64,000 nucleotides of DNA from Taeniopygia guttata (Eukaryota; Chordata; Aves; Passeriformes; Estrildidae): the NCBI RefSeq assembly GCF_048771995.1, contig NC_133036.1:16895001-16959000 (forward strand), in the 5' to 3' direction. Under the pieces are notes generated by a model, which saw only the letters and a program-made list of their open reading frames with translations, made no database searches and was not told the DNA's origin. Shown here piece by piece: positions 26,451-36,975 of this stretch. The number at the start of each line of letters is the position of its first letter. Position 1 is the first letter of the stretch. The position numbers and the translations under genes were made by a program.

Positions 26451-27225
26451 CAGGGTGGCTGAGGCTGGAAGGGCCCCGGGGCTGCTCTGGTGCCACCTCC
26501 CTGCTCCAGCAGGGCCATCCCAGAGCACAGGGCCCAGCAGTGTCCGTGTGGCTCTGCAATGTCCCCAGGAGGAGACTCCACAGCCTCTCTGCTCCATCTG
26601 CTCAGGGCTGGCACTGCCCAGGGCAGGAGTTCTGCCTCCTGGGCAGGGGCAGCTCCTGGGCTCAGCCTGCCCGGGGCTCTGGGGCCATGGCTGGGGCTGG
26701 AGCAGAGCCTGGGCTGCTCTGCCCTCCCTGCAGGATGGATGCTGCCAGGTGAATCCCATCTGGCCTTGTGGGTGTCTAACTGGTCATTAACCATTGTCCC
26801 CTGGGTTATGGGGCCTGCAAAAAGACGATTTTTAATGTCCTTTCCAATGCAGTGTTGGTGATTCCATGGGGGGTTCACTCAGTCACCAAGTTCCAGCTCT
26901 GGGATCTGGGTGTCCTGAGCTTTGGTGTTAAAGAGTGAGGCAAACAAGGCATGAAGGAGCTCAGCCTTTCCCTCATCCCATGACATTCCCCTGCCCTCTG
27001 CATCCAGCAAAGGATGGAGTCTTCCTTTTGTTGCCAATGCATTTTTACAATGTTCATTGTCTTTACCTACAGTGGCCAAATTAAGTTCCAGTTTGGCTTT
27101 GGCCCTTTCAGTTTTTTTCCCTCCATAACCTCTCAACATTTTTTAATCCCTCCAAGGTACTTGATACTCCTCCAAAGATTATAGACTCCCATTTCATTCC
27201 CTGAGTTCCAGCCTGAGTTGTCTAT
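26447..27225 (-). mobile_element. CR1 LINE, internally deleted
   Basis: Read on the minus strand from the right, this begins with CR1 ORF2 sequence from the linker between endonuclease and reverse transcriptase (about 27225-26879). Its translation includes KGRLHPLLDAEG and GKAELLHALFASLF, which match the family's typical linker pattern. It then passes directly into a CR1 3' UTR with the tail at about 26447. The whole reverse-transcriptase core and C-terminal region are missing, so the element is a deletion product. A short stretch near 26830-26870 also resembles a plus-strand CR1 tip, so the junction may be more complex than one deletion. Confidence 0.7.
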
Positions 27226-28575
27226 TTAAGGAGTTTCCAGGCCTGCAATTACAGTCTTTTTCCTTGACAAAATATGTATTATGGAGCTCTAAATGATTAT
27301 ATAAAATACCATTCTGTGAGATGGTTATGTATCCTTATTTAATGAATAGGATAATCATATAATATAGGGGGAAAATAATTTGGAAAAATCAATATAAGCA
27401 GCCTTCAATCATTGGACTTTATAATGTCTTGACATGACTATCTTGCTTTAAAAAAACCCACATATTTCCTAAATCAAATAAGAAATCAAGACTGAAAGTG
27501 ATATATTCTTGTTACTATGAAGACTTCAGGGTGTCTGACGAGGCAATAGAAAAAATGCAATAGGAGATGGGTGTTCTATCCTGACTTTTGTTACAGTTGC
27601 CATTGTTGGTGAATATTAATTCAGTTCTATGTGACATGTCTCCTGAAACATTAGAATTCAATGATATAATGAAATTCAGAATAGAACATGCCAATGTTCA
27701 TCTGAGACCTGTTTATCATATTCCAGTCAGTGGAATAAAAGAGATCACTTAGGAAATGTTTTAGGTGAAGTTATAAAACAGTTTTCTATATGTTCATGCT
27801 AAAAGTTGGGTTCAATTTCAGCTGTAGTGGCCTACAAATTGGGTATTTTAGAGGCTTTTTTCCACTTTAGTTCTTAAAAATTATTGTGTATTACCAAGTG
27901 ATCCTTTTTGCTGCATTTTTAGCAACTAATCTCTGATCAAAGAAATATAAAACCCTAAACATCAAAAGTGCTTCTTAAGGGTTTACAAATCTCTGCATTC
28001 TTCTATATCACAGAATGTGCTGGCTAGTTTGGAGTATGCTGCATATTATTTTGGGAGTGGAAGCCTTCAATCACTTAAAGAATAAGAGATTTTTATAATG
28101 GGAATTTTTATTAGTCTGTATTATATTAGCTTTTCTGTTTTTTCATCAGAGCCATCTGGAAGGTAGATGGCAATAAAGACATTGAGTATAATTATAGCAA
28201 TTCAGACCCAAAAAAAGAAAAAAAAAAGTTAAAAATTCTAGTATGCTAGAAAAAAATTCTAGGAACTTTCAGTTTCTGAAAAAGAAAAACAGCACAGTTG
28301 ACTGAAAGAATAACAAATGGAGCAGAGAAGTCAGAGAAACATCAGTGCTGAATGCTGGGCATCTCCCTGGACCTGGCAGTAACTGAACATATTTTCTACT
28401 GAACATCTTTTATATTCCTTAGTGTTCCTCTCTTCAGGAATTTTACCACACTTAGAAAATTGGAACATCCCCAAATAATGGAGCATTTATCAAAGCTGTA
28501 GGTGAAGGAGCATGGTAGCAGTGTGGGGATGTGTGTTTGTAGGTGTGGCTTGATGGGAAAGCCCAGGATCATCAG
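27226..28575. other. Unique AT-rich non-coding DNA
   Basis: No gene, repeat family or notable motif was recognised. Confidence 0.55.
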
Positions 28576-29255
28576 TGTCGGAACTCAAAATGTCCCTCAG
28601 ACATTTTTGGATGTTCCGGGCCCCGGTCAGAAGCATTTGAGACCCTGGCAGGCAGCTGGAAACAGCTGTGATTTTGGATTTGAACCATGGAATGATTTAC
28701 CAACCTTGCAGGAAGAACAAGAAGTCACAAAAGTTTAGATATGAGAGTAGAAGTAACCACAAAGTAAAAGGAAGAATTTTTGAGTGCTGTACAGGGGGAT
28801 TTTGGTTTTGTACATGGGGGTCAGAAGTTCTAAGATGGAGGGATTTGGGCCTGTCCTGTCCTCCCTCTCTCTTCTTCCTTACCTCTGTGTTCTTGGTGAT
28901 GTTGGCACTCACAGATTGATTTAGAGTAGAAAAGCACCATTTAATATAGGTAATAGGCATTGGGAAAAACTGTAAACATGTAACACGTAATGTACCATAT
29001 AAAAGACAGCAGCAGCCCTGGGCGGGGAGAGAAGAAGCAGTCGGGAGTCAGAGAGGATGTCAGGGTGTGTGTGTGCCTCTGCCTGAGCTGTGAGCAAACC
29101 ACAGCAGCCCCAGAAGAAAATCTTTTAGATAACTTGCAATAAACAACCATGAGACCAAACAACAGAGACTGCTGAGCCTTTCTTTGGAAACACAGGTTGG
29201 AAGAGAGACTTTTCCACCACACAGAGCCACCCCTGACCTAGGGTGGGCCTCGGCA
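28576..29255 (+). mobile_element. Solo LTR of an endogenous retrovirus, family A copy 3
   Basis: A 680-bp LTR, TGTCGGAACTC...CCTCGGCA, with the TATA box at 28998-29004 and AATAAA at 29138-29143. It is the same family and orientation as 12032-12711. The flanking five bases are ATCAG on the left and CTCAG on the right (4 of 5), which could be a decayed target duplication. An 84-codon frame (28668-28919) crosses U3; with the disrupted frame in copy 1 I read it as non-functional. No internal retroviral genes are adjacent. Confidence 0.85.
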
Positions 29256-29319
29256 CTCAGGAGTGGTGGTGCCCTACCAATGAGGAAATGAAGTGTTTGT
29301 CAGGACAAAGCCTGGCTAA

Positions 29320-29535
29320 ATCATGGAATTGTGGAATCTCAGAATGGTTTGGTTGAAAGGGACCTTAAAAATCATCCAGGTGCACCCGTGCCATGGCAGG
29401 GACACCTCCCACTGTCCCAGGCTGCTCCAGCCCCAGTGTCCAACCTGGCCTTGGGCACTGCCAGGGATCCAGGGGCAGCCACAGCTGCTCTGGGCACCTG
29501 TGCCAGGGCCTGCCCACCCTGCCAGGGAACAATTC
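29320..29535 (-). mobile_element. CR1 LINE 3' end (outer element, 3' half)
   Basis: Minus-strand CR1 of the GC-rich type with its tail at the left edge (TCATGGAATTGTGGAATCTC). It breaks off at 29535 in the word GGGAACAATTC, exactly where uninterrupted copies (for example 19138) continue with CCTCATTCCC. The apparent continuation is at 29897-30030, beyond another CR1. Confidence 0.85.
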
Positions 29536-29875
29536 ACACAGAATTCACAGATTCACAGAATCACAACATTGGAAGAGACCTTCAAGACCATCAAGTCCAA
29601 CCCAGCCCCAACACCTCAACTAAACCCTGGCACCCAGTGCCACATCTGGTCTTTGTTTAAACATATCCAGGGATGGTGACTCCACCACCTCCCTGGGCAG
29701 GCCATTCCAGAACTTCATCACCCTTTCTGTAAAAAACTTTTTCCTAATATCCAACCTATATTTCCCTTGGTGCAGCTTGAGGCTGTGTCCTCTGGTTCTG
29801 TCAGTGCTGCCTGGAGAAAGAGCCCAACCCCACCTGAGCACAGCCACCTTTCAGGAGCTGTAGAGAGTGACAAGG
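29536..29875 (-). mobile_element. CR1 LINE 3' end, inserted within another CR1
   Basis: A complete CR1 3' end in minus orientation with a tail rich in ACAGATTCACAGAATCAC (29545-29565). The minus-strand frame 29847-29620 encodes the C-terminal end of CR1 ORF2; [18 protein letters not shown] and [10 protein letters not shown] are typical of the family end. The frame is uninterrupted for 75 codons, so this copy is relatively well preserved. It lies between the two parts of a different CR1. Confidence 0.85.
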
Positions 29876-29896
29876 AAGTTGTAAAGCATGATAAGG

Positions 29897-30030
29897 ATTC
29901 CAGTTCCTTCCCAATATCCCATCTAACCCTGCCCTCTGGCAGTGGGAAGCCATTCCCCATTGTCCTGGCACTCCATTCCTTGCAAATAACTTCTGTCCAT
30001 CTTTCCCGTAGCTCCTTCAGGTAAATCCTG
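29897..30030 (-). mobile_element. CR1 LINE (outer element, 5' part)
   Basis: Minus-strand CR1 sequence whose plus-strand reading includes CCAATATCCCATCTAACC, GCCCTCTGGCAGTGGG and CCATCTTTCCCGTAGCTCC. It lacks its own 3' end and aligns with the part of the CR1 that should follow 29535. It looks somewhat more diverged than 29320-29535, so a separate older CR1 is an alternative. Confidence 0.7.
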
Positions 30031-30471
30031 GGGTCATCTGTTTGTTGTACATGTGCTGCCTTCACTGTTAGAATCTCAAACAGGTCTCAAAAGAGTTTTC
30101 AGTCAGCTCTGCTTTCTGAGGTTTTTCAGTGAAAATCCCCTAAAATCCTACGTTTGCTGCCAAACTCATGGTATTGTGATGATTTCTTGTGTACTGGCCA
30201 TGACACTGCATCTCTGAAAGCATATCTAATCAAAAAGCTACCATGCATGGAAGAGAAAAGAGCACCTATTTCAGTGGCCAGGTGAGATCTCAAAGTCTGA
30301 CCCTCTGATCTCCTCTCCCTTTTGACAAAGTTCAGATGTGGTCTCTGCACTGATTCCTTTGACTTTTCTGCTCTTTTTCTGCTCTTTCCTTGCTTGCTTC
30401 CCACTGGACACAATCTAGCATGTCCTCTGCTCCTGTTATTAATTAATCACTGCTGGTCCTTTCAGATTGTG

Positions 30472-30549
30472 TAAAATCATAGAATATCATGAGTTGGAAG
30501 GGACCCACAAGGATAATCTAATACAAATCCTGGTCCTGCACAGAACACC
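30472..30549 (-). mobile_element. CR1 LINE 3' tip fragment
   Basis: About 78 bp of CR1 3' end: AATCATAGAATATCATGAG, GTTGGAAGGGACCCACAAGG, then CCTGGTCCTGCACAG. It is a short truncated insertion of a subfamily different from the GC-rich type. Confidence 0.75.
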
Positions 30550-32033
30550 TCTTTATTCTTCCTTTCTCATCTAATCTACAGAATTTCCGCTTTTTTGTCC
30601 CTTTCCCCCCCCTTTCTGCTAGAGATTCATCTTAGTATTGTGATTTTGAGTTTTGAATTTACTCTGTATTTGCCAATTTTAACTTTTGGATGTTTTTCTT
30701 TTTTCCCCCTGCTCTCCTGCCATGGTGACACAAGCATAGGGAAGAGTGAGCTGCACCCCTGGGGGTTTGCAGAGCTTTGGTGTTTCCTGTGTGTAGGTGG
30801 TGGGACAGCTGTGTTTTTTCCACTTGCAGTAACATTTCATTCAGGAGAAATATGGTTTAAACCAAATTGTGACAGGGCATCACTTCACACTCATGGAAGA
30901 ATAAAGGAGATAGTCTGGGGAGAGGATTTGCTGCCAAACCCTTCTGAGGAGGGTTTGTGACCCTTCTGAGGTGGTCTGTGACCTCCTGCCATCAGCTCCC
31001 GTGAAGCACAAGGGTCCCACATTGTGTTTCTGAACACACAGAACGTGGGGTGGCCCATATGTAACAGGTACAGATTTTTAGGAGGTCTGTAGTTTCCCCA
31101 TAATTATTCAAGGTCATGGCATGGAATTCTGCATAAAGTAACTACATGGCTTTTCCCTTCCTGCTGCTCCTGTCCTGGCAAGTGATGTTAAACTCCTTAT
31201 TGATCTGTGTGGGAGCTCAGCTGGACTAGCTCCAAAATGCTTTTGAAAGTCCTACTGGTTCTCCCCACACTTTGATTTATCCAGTCTATTCTAAAGGGCA
31301 ATTTCAATCCCTAATGGAAGCCATCGGTATTTTCAAATGAGGCACCTTTTAAAATGTGGAAATAGCTTGGAGAATAATTCCTGGTAAAGTAAATGTTGAG
31401 TGTTAGCTTTTTGTTGTTGCTGTGCAGAAAAATACAGTTTTGCTTGGGGTCGATAAGAGATTGAAAAGTGTGGGTAATAATAAAAGCTGAAGTGGGAGTT
31501 ACTTTAATAATGGGATGTCATGTGTAAGCCTATAAAATAAACAGTAATTATCACATTTGAGAAGCGACTCTGTTAGAATTCACATTGCTCTTGACAGCTT
31601 CATCTGCACATCAAGCCTTTCTGGAATATGCACTTTCTTGTTCCTAATGAGCAAACAAATGAAACAGGAATTCTTACCCTGATAGAAGGTGTTGATTTCA
31701 ACAAAACCTAAACAAAAAACTAGATAAAAGAGAGCCAGAGCAGCAGACTGGAGGATTAGTTCTTGCTACACATTTTGCTTTTACAGAGCAAGATAAAAAA
31801 CAGAGCTATAGTTTTATTATTTATGATTTTCCTCCATCTTTTATATGACACATGTTGAAGGGAGTGGGCTTTATGTATTGCAGCAGAAAATCAGATGTTT
31901 AAAGAACAGCAGTGGATTCAGAATAAACTCTGTAGATTTTGCAAAGACACAGTAACATCTCTTGATTGTGAATCATAAACTTGGGTGCCATAGACAGGTA
32001 AAAGAATTATAAAAGAAAGTTAAATTTATTATT
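30550..32033. other. Unique non-coding DNA
   Basis: No gene or repeat family recognised. A 121-codon plus-strand frame (30595-30960) has no known domain and lies partly over a T/C-rich stretch. Confidence 0.5.
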
Positions 32034-33822
32034 TTAGTTCCCCTCTGTCTTTTCCTTGTCCTTCATCTGTACTTGTCTTTTAGTCTGCTGTAAATGTAAT
32101 CTGTCTCCTGAGAACAGCTGCAGCTCTGTGTCTTTCTTCTCACCCTTTGTCCTCTTCCTACAATGTTCTTCATGCTTTTGGTCAGAATCCTTAGATTTTT
32201 TTGGTCCTCTTGTCATCTTCATTTTCAGAGTGGTGATGCTTTTTCTTTTTTTGTTGGACTCTTCTATATCCTCATCCAGCACGAGGTTGTACTTGGTATC
32301 TTGCTTTGGTTTTACTTTCTTTTCAGAGTAAATTTCAAAGGTTTGTCACGTTCCTTCTCATAGTTCTTGAAATCTTCCTTGGTAGATTCCCTTCCATCCA
32401 CCTTTTCCCTTCCATTTGATCTTTGCAACAGACTGGCTAAAATCCACATGTATCTGTCTGTCCCCTGCCAGCACATTGTCCATTTTAAGGTAGGCTTTCT
32501 CACAGTCTTCCTCCTTTTCAAACTCAATGACAACATAACAAAGAGATTCACCAGTCTTCCAGTCTCGGATCACTTCACAACTTTTAATGGGACCAAATAG
32601 AAGCTAGGGACTTCTTATAATATGAGGAGAGCTGGACTGGACAAACGCAGATCAAGCTAATATGGTTAAAGCTATGTTCTCCATTTATTGTCTAAAAGAT
32701 GGCAGTCTATATACACTTCAATATAATTTACAGATTATGAACACACTATCATTGGTCAGCAAACATTGTTTACTTTTGCCTTAAGGTGGTTAGAGCTTCA
32801 CGCTGTAGACTTACACTAATTCACACCCAGAAAGCTTATTTACACCGTGTTTACCTTAAAGCAATTTCTAACTGTACAACAACTAGTTTCTTACTACGCA
32901 AAAGGCTTCACAGGCCCCATCAAGGCCGCTTATCTGAGGCCCAGACGGAGGGTAGCTCAAATCCTTCACTCTAAATATAAATCATGTCCTGTCTCTCTCA
33001 GAAATTTTACAACACCAAATCATGAAAATATTATCTCCAGGTCTTCACCTGTGGTCACAGGATTCAGCTTACAAACAAACAGCACATTTTCTGGTGGCTT
33101 GATGTCTGCATCTGGCAAGTCTCCCATTCTTAGAAGAATGACACAAGTTTTTGCTTCTTCTTCTGCCTGAACTTCTTCTATTTCATCTGCAGACCTTCCT
33201 GTCAGGTCATCAATTTCTTCATCTGCTCCTGTTCTGCCACTGTCGAGCTGTTCCTTTGTAGGATCTGGTGAGCGATCAGGAACACACAAGCCAGGTGGAT
33301 CATCAAAAGAATCATCTAAAATTACTGTATGATTTATATGGATACTTTGATATGGGATAAAATCTTTATCTACAAAGATTTCATTAATTGTCTTCAGTAC
33401 ATCCATGCCTTCTGTCGCTTCTCCAAGTACTGTATGTACACCATCAAGGTAATCAGGTTTTCCCCTGTGGTAAAAAGGAACTGTCATCCATGCTGATCAC
33501 TTCCATTGTTAACCATTGACACAGTTTCCTTCTTCTTGTCCTTGATTCTGGGCACCTTTCCTGCCTCAAAAAATCTGGCTTGATCACCATACAGTGGACA
33601 AAATATGGATTCCCCTCCACAGCCAGCTTTCATGGGATCACCAGTTTGTATAATAAAATCCTGCTGTACATTATAAATAAGAGAATAGTTGCAGTGCTTG
33701 ACTTGGCAGAGGTTCAGGAAATTCAGACAAGTGCCCAGGGGTGTTCCTCCATGTACAGGTTGTCCTCTGTGGTCTCCAGCAGCACCACCATGGCTGCATG
33801 CACCCAGCCTGCAGCTCGCCCC
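32034..33822 (-). pseudogene. PPIL4: Processed PPIL4 pseudogene
   Basis: An intronless, decayed copy of PPIL4, a nuclear cyclophilin-type peptidyl-prolyl isomerase with an RRM domain. The start codon is at 33791-33789 (MVVLLETTED...). The cyclophilin domain follows, with FIIQTGDP, GGESIF, VSMVNNGSDQHG and DYLDGVHTVLGEATEGMD. Next come NHTVILDD, PDRSPDPTKEQLDSGR, the RRM ([45 protein letters not shown]) and a lysine-rich tail ending at the stop near 32034. Damage: a short loss and frame change after LETT, a stop at 33486-33484 in place of the conserved Ser of the GSQF motif, a one-base loss soon after, a frame change near 32385, and a 417-bp LTR within the RRM (32598-33014). The lack of introns indicates reverse transcription of mRNA. 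No poly(A) tract remains at the left edge. It cannot make a full protein. Confidence 0.92.
32598..33014 (-). mobile_element. Solo LTR inserted in the PPIL4 pseudogene
   Basis: A 417-bp insertion between the two halves of the RRM sequence. In minus orientation it starts TGTTGTAAAATTTC and ends GCTTCTA. The word ACCAAAT occurs on both sides (32592-32598 and 33014-33020), giving a target-site duplication of 5-6 bp (CCAAA or CCAAAT). If 5 bp, the ends are TG...TA, a one-base decay of TG...CA. A TATA-like TGTATATA (about 32707-32716, minus strand) lies upstream of AATAAA (32689-32684, minus strand), as expected for an LTR. No retroviral genes accompany it. A 5-bp duplication would suit an ERVL-like family. 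Confidence 0.8.
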
Positions 33823-33832
33823 TTCTCCCAAG

Positions 33833-34577
33833 ATTATTTAATTATTAGCAATTTTGAGTTCTTAAATAAGTCCTATAACCTTGAATTTTATTTGCATCAG
33901 TTCTTTAAATTTTAGAAATAATTAGCTCATGAGAAAAAATATTACTGCTCAAGCGGACAAAGTTGTTTTAATCATGCACCAGTTTTATTGCCACAACTCT
34001 AGAAATGTATATATCTAAAAGTGTTTGCAGTGAGTAGTCTTTAATCTCTTGTTATACCTGAATCTACATTATATAAACTTATAATGGATTTGTCACACCC
34101 TTTTTAATCCCTCCAGAAAAATAATTCTATTCACAGATTGTCTGAAGATTTATTAATAAGATTAAGCAAAGTTAAGGTCCAGTATTGTCAGATTTGAGTT
34201 ATACTAAAATATGTTCTGTTAATTTGATTAAGGATGAGTTCTCTTCAGTTGATTTTGTTAAATTAATCTCTGTTGAGTGTTACTGAGTTTGGACAATATC
34301 CAGTTTAATTGTTCTTCACTTTAAGCTATTTCCTGTTCTATTTCAGTTTTATTGAGATTTATTTTCAGTTCTGTTATGTTTTTATTTAGTGCAAATTAAG
34401 GGTTGGTGAAATTACATAAAGTTAAGCCCTGGTATTGTTATATTTAGAATAATGTGAAGTTATATTCTATTATTTTGATATCCTTTTACGACTGAGCTCT
34501 ATTACGTACATTATGTTCTGTCAAAGTTAATTTCTACCAAATTTGAGTGTTGTTTAAGTTGCTGTAGATTTTGTTAA
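33833..34577. repeat. AT-rich non-coding DNA with a diverged duplication
   Basis: About 740 bp of AT-rich sequence. The block at 34170-34232 (AAGTTAAGGTCCAGTATTGT...) resembles the block at 34421-34483 (AAGTTAAGCCCTGGTATTGT...), and a GAGTGTT-containing block also recurs, about 250 bp apart. This suggests an old tandem duplication or two parts of an old repeat. No gene is seen. Confidence 0.4.
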
Positions 34578-34614
34578 TGTCTTGGTTTGAAAGACAGGTG
34601 TCTGCTAAGGAAGA
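34578..34614 (+). mobile_element. Possible LTR start fragment
   Basis: TGTCTTGGTTTGAAAGACAG followed by GTGTCTGCTAAGGAAG resembles the start of a common songbird LTR as I remember it. The match stops after about 37 bp, and no TATA or poly(A) signal of that LTR follows. The call rests on recognition only. Confidence 0.3.
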
Positions 34615-34860
34615 GCAGGTAAGGCACACACCACATGGGTGGATTCACTATGCCACATGTCTTTTCTTAATTTTTTTTGTTTGTTGAGGAAATGTATCTT
34701 CAGCAAAAGTGAATTCAGTGCACTGACTTCACTCAGAGGGATGTTAATGGCAAAACCGTTGATTTGGACATCAGCAGGATTACAGACTTCTGTACAGTTT
34801 GTCTGAATTTAGCCTTGTGTCCATGGGCACGCGCTGGTGCCAAGAAAAAGGGGAGATGTG

Positions 34861-35170
34861 TGTCGCTATGGAGGCAGGACGGGAATGAGAAGACTGACTC
34901 AGAAGGCTGCTGAGAGTAAAACTCTGGTTTATTCAAAATACACTGCTCTTTTATACAGAGCTTCATGAGGACCAACTCCATTGGTCCTGGAGTGAAAACA
35001 ATCCACACCATTGGTGCAAAGTGCTTGACGCAGAGTGATGGACTTAACTATAAACAATGTGAAAAACAAGAGAGATAAAGAATTATTTACATTCTTCTCC
35101 AGCTCTTTCCCAGGCTTCTGCCTGGCTAGAAACTCTCAGTTTCTCTCTTTGACTGAATCTGAGACCCACA
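34861..35170 (-). mobile_element. Solo LTR of an endogenous retrovirus, family B
   Basis: A 310-bp element flanked by a perfect 6-bp duplication, GATGTG, at 34855-34860 and 35171-35176. On the minus strand it runs TGTGGGTCTC...AGCGACA, so it has TG...CA ends. A TATA box (TATAAAA, read from 34955 to 34949) stands just before AATAAA (34933-34928). A 6-bp duplication is typical of class II (ERVK-like) elements. The perfect duplication suggests a younger insertion than the family A LTRs. No internal retroviral sequence is present. Confidence 0.85.
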
Positions 35171-35176
35171 GATGTG

Positions 35177-35704
35177 GTGTCCAACAGGGCAGAAAGGGGC
35201 TCAGTGCTCAGAGGGCAGGCAAGGGAGGAGCAGCAAAGGGCAGGAGCAGCTCTGGCTGAGCCCTACATGGTGCAGGGGCAGACGGAGCCCCTTGGCTGGG
35301 CAGGCCAGCCCCTGGCACACCCCAAGTGCCACCCATGGCAGGGCTGGTACCGATGTCCTGCCTGCCCACACTACCTGGGGAAATGGCAGCAGCACACCCT
35401 GGTTCCCAAACCTGTCTGTCACCCTGCTCAGCACAAATGGATGTTAAATTAGTCCCAGCGACAGCCTGGCGGTGTTAGGCTGGGCTGGCACTGGTGTCAC
35501 CCTCAGGCAGGGGTCTCAGAGCCTCCAGCCAGCCCCAGGGCTGCTCTGGCAGCACTGAGGGAACAACTGCTGCAAAGACTCCTCAATTCCCTGGCAATTC
35601 CACTACAGACCAAAGCCTTGCTGCAGCAGAGATCCTTTTTGGATAAGGATAATGTTTGGGCTAAACGTCTGATGAGCTGACATGAGAGGTGTTTCCTTGA
35701 AGCA
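35177..35704. other. GC-richer non-coding DNA
   Basis: Frames of 77-92 codons on both strands (35172-35452) come from GC-rich composition and have no known domain. No repeat family recognised. Confidence 0.45.
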
Positions 35705-35830
35705 GGCACAGGTGCCATTAGGGCACAGGTGTCATTAGGGCACAGGTGTCATTAGGGCACAGGTGTCATTAGGGCACAGGTGCCATTAGGGCAGGGGTGC
35801 CAGCAGGGCAGGGGTGCCAGCAGGGCAGGC
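35705..35830 (+). repeat. 17-bp minisatellite with E-box motif
   Basis: Seven full tandem units of 17 bp plus a partial one. The first five follow GGCACAGGTGYCATTAG and the last follow GGCAGGGGTGCCAGCAG. Five units contain CAGGTG, an E-box recognised by ZEB/SNAI-type factors. The array length is probably polymorphic. Confidence 0.9.
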
Positions 35831-36975
35831 TGCAGCTCCATCAGCTGCAGTCTGAGTGCAGCACCTCAGGCATTCATCTCCCCCCACGGGCCTGGCCCCA
35901 GTTTGGAGAGGGAGGTTCAGCCAGATGTTCCCCCTCCTGCCCTGTGGCACTCTGTGCTGAGGGAGGGGACCAGGGCAAGCAGTGCAGGTGGCACGAGAGG
36001 CTGTAAAACCCCAGGGGCATCTACCTGGGCACATTTTGAGCAATAGGTCTCTGGAGGGTGGAGCCATATTTGACATCTGAGGAATTTGGGGAGTTTGTCT
36101 TCAGCAGTCAGGGAATGTGCAGTGGCAGGTGACTGGTTTGGGTTTCCTGCTGGTACTGACACAGCTCCCAAGCACTGGAACATGGTCTACAGCTCCCTGC
36201 GTGTGCTTCCCCCAGTGAAATGTTTTAATCTATTAGATGGTGCCTTCATACAGCATTATTTTTGTTGTGGAGGTTTCCTTTGTGGTGATGATGTAAAAGA
36301 AAAACACCTTAAAACCAGGGCAGGTTACACACAAGGAGTATGTGGCTGTAGGAGAGTGATGTACTGTGGAAGCCTGGAAAGAACAAAAAACTCTCCTGAA
36401 TATATTGAGCTCACATGGATTTTTTTTTTTTTTTTTTTGTGGTTTATGTCAACCCCCATCTCTGCTCAAATCTTTTTAATGTTCCAGAGAGCCAAATACA
36501 AAGGCAGAAAGGAGAAGAAAATCAAGGGGACAAATTAGCTGTGGTTTTGAAAGGATGAAATGAGGAAACAGAATAAATGCTAGGCCACTATTCCTAGTAT
36601 GACAAACCAGGAATCTTGTGTCCAAGTTCAACTCTCTTAGCTTTGAAAAATTTCATAAAGGCAGAAATCTCACCTGGCTGTGGGCTGGGAGGAGCCTGTA
36701 ATTTGTGTTCAGTTTGTGTTGGTTCATTGTTGCACATAAATATTTGCACTTTAGCCATGGAATAAAATATCTTCAAAAATAGGATAAATCAGTAGCAGAA
36801 GACAGGACAGCACTGAACCCTAAGGATTAGGAGTATCTTGGCTGCTCCACACCATGTCAGGCAGTCAGGCCTGGGCTCTGGTTGTGCATTCTTTTCACAG
36901 GTTCCATTCTCACTCCAGTCTAGATCCAACTGGATCACAAAACTGGGAAACTCTGATATTTCCTATAGCAAATAT
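35831..36975. other. Non-coding DNA
   Basis: A GC-richer part (35831-36180) is followed by AT-rich unique sequence. A run of 19 T lies at 36420-36438. Frames up to 150 codons (36086-36538) cross the T run and have no recognised domain. Confidence 0.5.

Noticed and set aside
28668-28919. Frame in the LTR U3 that is shared between LTR copies
   Set aside because: LTR-encoded proteins exist in some retroviruses, but the third copy has an early stop and the peptide resembles nothing known. The similarity is explained by LTR homology.
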